Source: an uncultured Holophagaceae bacterium
GTDB lineage: Bacteria; Acidobacteriota; Holophagae; Holophagales; Holophagaceae
Assembly: GCA_903919165.1 (NCBI GenBank)
Contig: CAIXHJ010000037.1
Location: 1 to 31,334, forward strand
DNA: 31,334 nucleotides
Reading direction: 5' to 3'
Shown here: positions 24,660-31,334 of the stretch, one piece after another
How the letters are laid out: every line of letters starts with the position of its first letter
Numbering within the stretch: the stretch's first letter is position 1
Made by a program: the position numbers and the translations under genes
Notes under the pieces: generated by a model
Database searches by the model: none
What the model was told of the DNA's origin: nothing
Seen by the model: only the letters and a program-made list of their open reading frames with translations

Positions 24660-25307
24660 ATGAAGTTGTTTATCGACACCGCCAATATTGACGAGATCAA
24701 GCGCATCAACGCCCTGGGCGTGCTGGACGGAGTTACCACCAACCCGAGCCTCATCGCCAAGGAAACAGGGAGGCCTTTCGAGACCATCATCGCGGAGATC
24801 TGCGACATCGTGGACGGCCCCATCAGCGCCGAAGTCATCGGCCTGGAAGCCCCCGGCATGATCGAGGAGGGCCGCCGCCTGTCCAAGATCCACAAGAACG
24901 TGGTGGTGAAGCTGCCCCTCATCGCCGAGGGCCTGAAGGCCTGCAAGGCACTCACCGCCGAGGGCATCCGCACCAATGTCACCCTCTGCTTCAGTGCCAC
25001 CCAGGCCCTCATGGCCGCCAAGGCCGGCGCCACCTATGTGAGCCCCTTCGTGGGCCGCCTGGACGACATCAACCTGGATGGCATGGAGCTGATCCGCGAG
25101 ATCTGCGCCATCTACGAGAACTACGGCTTCGACACTCAGTGCCTGGCCGCCAGCATCCGCCAGCCCCGCCATGTCACCGATGCGGCCCTGGCGGGTGCCC
25201 ACGTGGCCACCATCCCCACCAAGGTCTTCGATCAGATGCTCAAACACCCACTCACAGACAAAGGTGTGGAGGGATTCCTCGCCGATTGGAAGAAGAGCGG
25301 AAGGTAG
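24660..25307 (+). CDS. fsa: Fructose-6-phosphate aldolase / small transaldolase (FSA/TalC type)
   Basis: 215 aa, the typical length of the short transaldolase group. Starts MKLFIDTANIDEIKRI and carries DGVTTNPSLIAKE, the Schiff-base lysine in VVVKLPL, NVTLCFSATQALMAAKAGATYVSPFVGRL and QCLAASIRQPRHV. ATG at 24660 follows GGAG at 8-nt spacing. It acts in the non-oxidative pentose phosphate pathway, or cleaves fructose-6-phosphate; the two activities cannot be told apart here. Transcribed toward the CNB-aspartase gene, 150 nt away. Confidence 0.95.
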   Translation: MKLFIDTANIDEIKRINALGVLDGVTTNPSLIAKETGRPFETIIAEICDIVDGPISAEVIGLEAPGMIEEGRRLSKIHKNVVVKLPLIAEGLKACKALTAEGIRTNVTLCFSATQALMAAKAGATYVSPFVGRLDDINLDGMELIREICAIYENYGFDTQCLAASIRQPRHVTDAALAGAHVATIPTKVFDQMLKHPLTDKGVEGFLADWKKSGR

Positions 25308-25330
25308 CCAGCATCAAGTATCCAGCATCA
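25308..25330 (+). repeat. Short direct repeat downstream of fsa
   Basis: CCAGCATCA occurs at 25308-25316 and 25322-25330 with a 14-nt period. It is probably minor, but it sits directly after the fsa stop and upstream of the CNB-aspartase gene. Confidence 0.4.
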
Positions 25331-25457
25331 CAGTGTTGCGGGCTGTACCTGTACGATTCGTCAAAGGATCTCTCTCGGATCCCCATTCATGACCTGGCCA
25401 TAAAATGATGCCGGATAGCATGACGACTGGTGAATTCTCGGCCTTGGGGTACCTCAT

Positions 25458-27317
25458 ATGGATGCGATCACGACTGTCCTCCGCCGCTGCGAGATCTTCT
25501 CCGGACTCTCGAATGCCGACCTTGGCCTCATCGCCAAGGCGGCCCTTCGACGAGAGGTATCAGAGGGAACCACGCTCTTCAGACAGGGAGAAGCCCGGCT
25601 TGGCGCCACCGTCATCGCCGAGGGCCGTGTCGAGATCACCCGCGACAATGGCGACGGGCCAGAACCCGTGGTGATTCTGGGGCCCGGCGATGTGGCTGGC
25701 GAGCAGTCCTTCCTGGCCGTCAGCAGCCATACGGCCACGGCCAGGACCCTCAGTCCTGCCATCCTGCTGGATCTCGACCGCGACACGGTGCTCGGCAGCC
25801 TGAGCCAGGATGGTGCCGCCGCCATCGCGGTGCTCAGCAAGATCGCCAACGTGCTCCACCAGCGGCTGCTCTACTCGGCCACGCCCCGCACTGGGCGCGA
25901 GCAGGCCTATGCCAGCGGGCGCACTCGGCGGGAATCCGATCTAATCGGCCCCCTGGACGTGCCGGAGGACGCCCTTTTTGGCGTGCAGACCCTGCGGGCC
26001 GTCCACAACTTTCCCATCACGGGCACCCCCACTAGCCATTTCCCAGCCATGATCCGCGCCCTGGCCATGGTCAAGCAGAGCGCCGCCCGCGCCAACGCGA
26101 AACTTGGTCAGTTGGATCCTGCCATCGCGGATGCCATCGATCGGGCCTCGCAGGAGATCATCGACGGTCATTGGCATGGCCACTTCCCGACGGACATGGT
26201 GCAGGGCGGCGCGGGAACCTCCACCAACATGAATGCCAACGAGGTGATCGCCAACCGCGCCCTGGAGCTCCTGGGCCACAGGCGCGGCGAGTACACCCAC
26301 TGCCACCCCAACGATCATGTGAACCTGGGCCAGAGCACCAATGACGTCTACCCGACAGCCCTGCGACTCACTACGATTTTCATGCTGAAGAGCCTGCTGG
26401 AGGCCATGGAGCGCCTGGAAGCCGCTCTGCATGCCAAGGGGCGAGAATTTGCGGACGTCATCAAGATGGGCCGCACCCAGCTGCAGGATGCCGTCCCCAT
26501 GACTCTGGGCCAGGAATTCGAGGCCTACGCCGTCACCACTGGCGAGGACATCGCGCGTCTGCGGGAGACCGCCCGTCTCTTCCTCGAGGTGAACATGGGC
26601 GGCACGGCCATCGGCACGGGCATCTGCGCCGATCCCCGCTATCCCGACCTCGTGGTGGAGGAGCTCCGCAAGGTGACGGGCCTGGACATCGTCCTGGCGG
26701 AGAACCTGGTGGAGGCCACTCCGGATACCGGCGCCTTCATCATGTTCTCCGGGGTGGTCAAGCGCGCGGCCGTGAAGCTCAGCAAGCTCTGCAACGACCT
26801 GCGCCTGCTCAGCAGCGGCCCCCGCTGCGGTTTTGGAGAACTAAACCTGCCCCCCGTGCAGCCCGGCAGCAGCATCATGCCCGGCAAGGTGAACCCCGTG
26901 ATTCCTGAGGTGGTCAACCAGGTGGCCTTCTCGGTCATCGGCAACGACCTTACCATCACCCTGGCCGCCGAGGCCGGTCAGCTCCAGCTCAACGTGATGG
27001 AGCCCATTCTGGCCTACAGCCTGGCCACCAGCCTGCGCACCCTCACCGCTGCAGTAAACGTGCTCACCACCAAGTGCATCGTGGGGATCACCGCCAACCG
27101 GGAACACTGCCGCGATCTGGTGGAACACAGCATCGGCATCGTCACCGCCGTCATGCCCGCCATCGGCTACAAGCGAGCTACCGAGGTGGCGAAGGAGGCC
27201 CTGGAGACCGGTGTGCCCGTGCGGGAGCTGATCCTCCGCAAGGGCTACCTGAGCCCCGAGGAGCTGGACGAGGCCCTCAGCCTCGAAGCCATGACCCGAT
27301 CGAGGTCTATGCGCTGA
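25458..27317 (+). CDS. aspA: Aspartate ammonia-lyase with N-terminal cyclic-nucleotide-binding-like domain
   Basis: 619 aa. Residues 1-145 are a CRP/CNB-type beta-roll: IFSGLSNADLGLIAKAALRREV, LFRQGE, IAEGRVEITR, LGPGDVAGEQSFLAVSSHTATA. The glycine-glutamate of the phosphate-binding cassette is present, but the arginine expected before the A/S is not seen, so cyclic AMP may not be the ligand. From about 150 onward is a complete aspartase: LFGVQTLRAVHNFPIT, GAGTSTNMNANEVIANRA, HPNDHVNLGQSTNDVYPTA, MGGTAIGTGICAD, the signature GSSIMPGKVNPV, and a C-terminal GYLSPEELDEAL. It releases ammonium from aspartate, giving fumarate. Aspartases are normally about 470 aa, so the N-terminal domain is an addition. 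Allosteric control by a ligand is inference. Confidence 0.93.
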   Translation: MDAITTVLRRCEIFSGLSNADLGLIAKAALRREVSEGTTLFRQGEARLGATVIAEGRVEITRDNGDGPEPVVILGPGDVAGEQSFLAVSSHTATARTLSPAILLDLDRDTVLGSLSQDGAAAIAVLSKIANVLHQRLLYSATPRTGREQAYASGRTRRESDLIGPLDVPEDALFGVQTLRAVHNFPITGTPTSHFPAMIRALAMVKQSAARANAKLGQLDPAIADAIDRASQEIIDGHWHGHFPTDMVQGGAGTSTNMNANEVIANRALELLGHRRGEYTHCHPNDHVNLGQSTNDVYPTALRLTTIFMLKSLLEAMERLEAALHAKGREFADVIKMGRTQLQDAVPMTLGQEFEAYAVTTGEDIARLRETARLFLEVNMGGTAIGTGICADPRYPDLVVEELRKVTGLDIVLAENLVEATPDTGAFIMFSGVVKRAAVKLSKLCNDLRLLSSGPRCGFGELNLPPVQPGSSIMPGKVNPVIPEVVNQVAFSVIGNDLTITLAAEAGQLQLNVMEPILAYSLATSLRTLTAAVNVLTTKCIVGITANREHCRDLVEHSIGIVTAVMPAIGYKRATEVAKEALETGVPVRELILRKGYLSPEELDEALSLEAMTRSRSMR

Positions 27318-27469
27318 AACCCTCCTCCAGGCCATCGGGCGGTCTTCCTTCCTCGCTGGAAAGCAGGTGAGCAAATTCCAACGTAGAGTGCCTCACTGGC
27401 CGATGCTCAGGTAAACTGACGGCTGTTCCCCACCCAACCCATTGTTCGGTCCCGCACTGGGAGTAAAAA

Positions 27470-29008
<1,539 letters not shown>

Positions 29009-29056
29009 GCGATACTCGGGCGGCGGTAGCATGCGGGAGCCCCTTTTGGAGTCCCT

Positions 29057-29659
29057 ATGCGCCACCTTGCATTCTGCCTGCTGGCCGTTCCACTGTTCTC
29101 ACAGGCCATGGACGAAGCCACCTTCCGGGGGGATCCGCGGAAGCTGGCGGGCAGCTGCGCAGACCGCGCCCGGTTGCTGCGTCCGAAGGACGCGAAGATG
29201 CTCGCAGAATATGGCCGCGCCTTCCTGACAGCCGGCGAGCGAACCAAGGCCGAGGACTGCTTCCAGGTGGCCCGCATTGAAAGCCCGAAGGATGCCGATG
29301 TGCACCGCCTCATCGCCGTGGCCTGGTTGCGGGCCGGGCAGCGCGCAGAGGCCCTGAAGGCCATCGCGGAGATGCAGATCGCGGATCCCAAGGCCAAGAA
29401 CGCCTTTAACCGCGCTGCCGTGAACCTGGAGGATTTCGGTCTCGCCAAGGAGGCCGACGCGCTCATGGAGCGTGCCTGGATCCTGGATCCTTCGGACTGG
29501 CAGAACTGCGTGGCCTTCGGCCGCAGCTGCCTGCGGAAGGCACGGCGGGAGGCCGCCGCCAAGTGGTTCGCCCGTGCCAGCCAAGCCAAACCCCAGGAGG
29601 AGCGCATGTGGAACGCCATCGCCCTCGCCTACGCCGACCACGGCGCCGAACCGAGTTAG
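29057..29659 (+). CDS. Exported TPR protein, first of a tandem pair
   Basis: 200 aa. A short signal peptide (MRHLAFCLLAVPLFSQA) is followed by about four TPR-like units: AKMLAEYGRAFLTAGERTKAEDCFQVA, VHRLIAVAWLRAGQRAEALKAI, NRAAVNLEDFGLAKEADALMERAW and AFGRSCLRKARREAAAKWFARA. The sequence FRGDPRKLAGSCADRARLLRPKDAKMLAEYGRA recurs in the next gene. TTGGAG precedes the ATG. Role unknown; probably a periplasmic scaffold. Confidence 0.85.
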   Translation: MRHLAFCLLAVPLFSQAMDEATFRGDPRKLAGSCADRARLLRPKDAKMLAEYGRAFLTAGERTKAEDCFQVARIESPKDADVHRLIAVAWLRAGQRAEALKAIAEMQIADPKAKNAFNRAAVNLEDFGLAKEADALMERAWILDPSDWQNCVAFGRSCLRKARREAAAKWFARASQAKPQEERMWNAIALAYADHGAEPS

Positions 29660-29668
29660 GAGTCCCCC

Positions 29669-30286
29669 ATGCGCGCTGCCATCCTCGCCCTCGCCACTCT
29701 GTCCCTGACCGCACAGGTTCCAAAATCCCCCCCCACCTTCAACGAAGCCTTCTTCAGTGGTGACCGTCGGGCCATCCTGGAGGGCTGCGCCGATAGGGCC
29801 CGGTCCATCAAGCCCAAGGATGCGAAGTACCTCGCCGAGTGCGGAAGAGCTTATCTCGCGGCCATGGACAAGCCCCGGGCCGTGGAAGCTTTCAAGGAGG
29901 CTGAAGCGCGCGAATCCAAGGACGGCCAGGTGCTGCGGCTCATCGCCCAGGCCTGGTTGAAGCATGGCTACAAGACCGAGGCTCTGGAGGGCTACGAGAA
30001 GATCGTGCAGCGGGATCCCAAGAACAAGGAGGCCGTCACTCAGGCGGCCGTGGACCTCGCCGAAGTGGGCCTGGTGAACGAAGCCGAGCGGTACATGGGC
30101 GTGATGGTGGCTCTGGACAAGGATAGCTGGGAACGCTTCCTGATGTTCGGACGCGCCCTGCTGGTAGCCGGACAGCGAAGGAAGGCCGCCGTCTGGTTCG
30201 CTCGCGCGACGACCCTGAAGCCGAACGAGGAGAAGGTCTTCCTTGAGATCTCACGGGCCTTCGCCGAAACCCAGAGCGTGATGTAG
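29669..30286 (+). CDS. Exported TPR protein, second of a tandem pair
   Basis: 205 aa, starting 9 nt after the previous gene with the same TTAGGAGTCCC leader style. The layout matches gene one: signal peptide (MRAAILALATLSLTAQ), then FSGDRRAILEGCADRARSIKPKDAKYLAECGRAYL, then three TPR-like units ending VWFARATTLKPNEEKVFLEISRAFA. The pair are tandem paralogues from a duplication. No other function is indicated. Confidence 0.85.
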   Translation: MRAAILALATLSLTAQVPKSPPTFNEAFFSGDRRAILEGCADRARSIKPKDAKYLAECGRAYLAAMDKPRAVEAFKEAEARESKDGQVLRLIAQAWLKHGYKTEALEGYEKIVQRDPKNKEAVTQAAVDLAEVGLVNEAERYMGVMVALDKDSWERFLMFGRALLVAGQRRKAAVWFARATTLKPNEEKVFLEISRAFAETQSVM

Positions 30287-30336
30287 GACTCAACGCTCTC
30301 CAGGGCTCACCGCGACCAGAGCCTCCAGGAGATTCC

Positions 30337-31194
30337 ATGTTCATTTGGTTCATCAATGATCAGGGAATCGTCCGCAGCGGCTGGAAAGTATCCGGGTTCT
30401 TCCTGCTGCTCATGGCCCTGGTCGCGGCAGCTGCCTATGGCCTGCACGCCCTAGGAAGACCGCAAGTCGTGGGCCCATGGCTGGGCGCTGCCCTGGGCGC
30501 TCTGGCGAGCCTTCTCTGTGTAAAGCTGGAGGGAAGATCCTTCGGCGGCCTGGGATTCCTGCCTGGATGGCGCTGGATCTTCCAATGCCTCGCGGGAGTC
30601 CTCGGCGGAATCCTGATCATCCTTGCGACCGCCCTGCTGGTGCGGGGCCTGGATGGCTTCCACTGGGAACGCACTCCGGGCATCGGCGCCCGTCAACTCC
30701 TGATGGCCGCCTGGCCTCTTCTGGGCGTGGCCTTCAACGAGGAGATCTTCGCCCGGGGCTACCCCTTCCAGCGGCTGGTGGAGGGCGCGGGGCCCTGGGT
30801 GGGCCAGCTGATCCTTGCGAGTTTGTTTGCTCTGGTCCACTGGGGTAATCCCGGCATGCACGGGACCACCAAGGCATGGGCCACGCTGAACATCGGACTC
30901 TCCGGCATCCTGTTGGGTTTCTGCTATCTCAGGACGCGGAGCCTGGCCTTGCCCATCGGTCTGCACCTCGGCTGGAATTGGGCCCAGGGTGGCCTGCTCG
31001 GCTTCGGCGTGAGCGGGACCACCGACATCAAGGGTGCCTGGACACCGGTCTTCCACGGCCGCCCCGAATGGCTCACAGGAGGAGCCTTCGGCCTGGAAGC
31101 GAGCTTGCCCTGCGTCCTCGTGTGTGGCGCCGCCATCCTCGGAATATGGCGCTGGAAGGGTTCGACGCTCAGCGCCGATTCTTCCGTTGCTTAG
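30337..31194 (+). CDS. CPBP-family intramembrane metalloprotease (Abi-like)
   Basis: 285 aa, with about seven hydrophobic segments. The CPBP motifs are present: EEIFARG (EExxxR glutamates), FALVH, and HLGWNW. These supply the metal ligands and catalytic glutamates of the family, which includes CAAX prenyl endopeptidase-like and bacteriocin-immunity proteins. The ATG at 30337 follows GGAG. It is 50 nt downstream of the TPR pair, with no other strong link. Substrate unknown. Confidence 0.88.
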   Translation: MFIWFINDQGIVRSGWKVSGFFLLLMALVAAAAYGLHALGRPQVVGPWLGAALGALASLLCVKLEGRSFGGLGFLPGWRWIFQCLAGVLGGILIILATALLVRGLDGFHWERTPGIGARQLLMAAWPLLGVAFNEEIFARGYPFQRLVEGAGPWVGQLILASLFALVHWGNPGMHGTTKAWATLNIGLSGILLGFCYLRTRSLALPIGLHLGWNWAQGGLLGFGVSGTTDIKGAWTPVFHGRPEWLTGGAFGLEASLPCVLVCGAAILGIWRWKGSTLSADSSVA

Positions 31195-31237
31195 CTGCGT
31201 AGATCTCACGCAGACAGCGCAGGCGGTATCCTGGGCC

Positions 31238-31334
31238 ATGCACTATGCGGCGCTCGCTTCGGGTTCCAAGGGGAACTGCCACGCCCTGGCGGACGGTGAG
31301 CGGACGCTCCTCATCGACGCGGGCATCTCCCTGC
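31238..31334 (+). CDS. Metallo-beta-lactamase-fold hydrolase, WalJ/YycJ-like (5' end only)
   Basis: ATG at 31238 reads MHYAALASGSKGNCHALAD then ERTLLIDAGISL before the window ends. The LASGS.GNC and LIDAG pattern is the N-terminus of YycJ/WalJ-type metallo-beta-lactamase proteins, which are thought to be nucleases. Only about 32 residues are visible, so the metal motif HxHxDH lies beyond the edge. The ribosome binding site is weak. The protease stop at 31194 is 43 nt upstream. Confidence 0.75.
   Translation, partial: MHYAALASGSKGNCHALADGERTLLIDAGISL

Noticed and set aside
25340..25400. GGATC...GATCC hairpin after fsa considered as terminator
   Set aside because: Only a 5-bp stem with no T-run, so not counted as a feature.

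Overview
The window is a GC-rich bacterial chromosome segment, roughly two thirds GC by eye, with tight gene packing, many GTG/TTG starts and clear GGAG-type ribosome binding sites. The gene mix suggests an Acidobacteriota member, perhaps Holophagaceae (Geothrix/Holophaga-like): a DUF4388 protein, a membrane Ser/Thr kinase, a DUF1800/DUF1501 pair, ThyX, a lysine/alanine-rich histone-H1-like tail and many TPR lipoproteins. This placement is inference from gene content. No tRNA, rRNA, CRISPR array, insertion sequence or phage gene was seen.

Layout. 1-3649 (minus strand): a broken diaminopimelate epimerase (dapF) remnant running off the left edge, an FtsB/DivIC-like division protein, enolase, and a TrpC-like barrel fused in frame to a histone-like tail. 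3650-4106: a long gap with a possible minus-strand promoter. 4107-6402: upp, convergent with a DUF4388/TPR protein. 6561-11479 (plus): Ser/Thr kinase, ribonuclease III, a HisA-like barrel and an alpha-helical repeat protein. 11529-14625 (plus): lipoprotein, ECF sigma factor (frameshifted), membrane protein (anti-sigma candidate) and TPR protein, joined by three ATGA overlaps. 14659-17547: MsbA-type ABC exporter and queA. 17548-17695: a hairpin-rich gap, then a DUF4870-like membrane protein. 18193-21677: lipoprotein, DUF1800 and DUF1501 cassette. 21691-24580: TSUP permease, PdeM-like protein, DUF192 protein, thyX. 24660-31334: FSA-type transaldolase, a cyclic-nucleotide-domain/aspartase fusion, an acyl-CoA carboxyltransferase, two tandem TPR paralogues, a CPBP protease and the start of a WalJ/YycJ-like metallo-beta-lactamase-fold protein.

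The most interesting signals are: (1) a TrpC paralogue lacking its catalytic lysines, fused to a KA-rich DNA-binding-like tail that also has its own strong ribosome binding site and internal ATG; (2) an aspartase with an N-terminal CRP-like sensor domain; (3) an ECF sigma gene interrupted by one extra C in a CCCCC run, inside an operon coupled by ATGA overlaps; (4) a dapF remnant missing its first catalytic-cysteine segment, with a 23-bp imperfect duplication whose removal restores one continuous frame; (5) HisA-like and PdeM-like proteins that have also lost catalytic or metal-binding residues. Several genes here look like enzymes kept as scaffolds or regulators, or decaying. The sequence alone does not decide between these.
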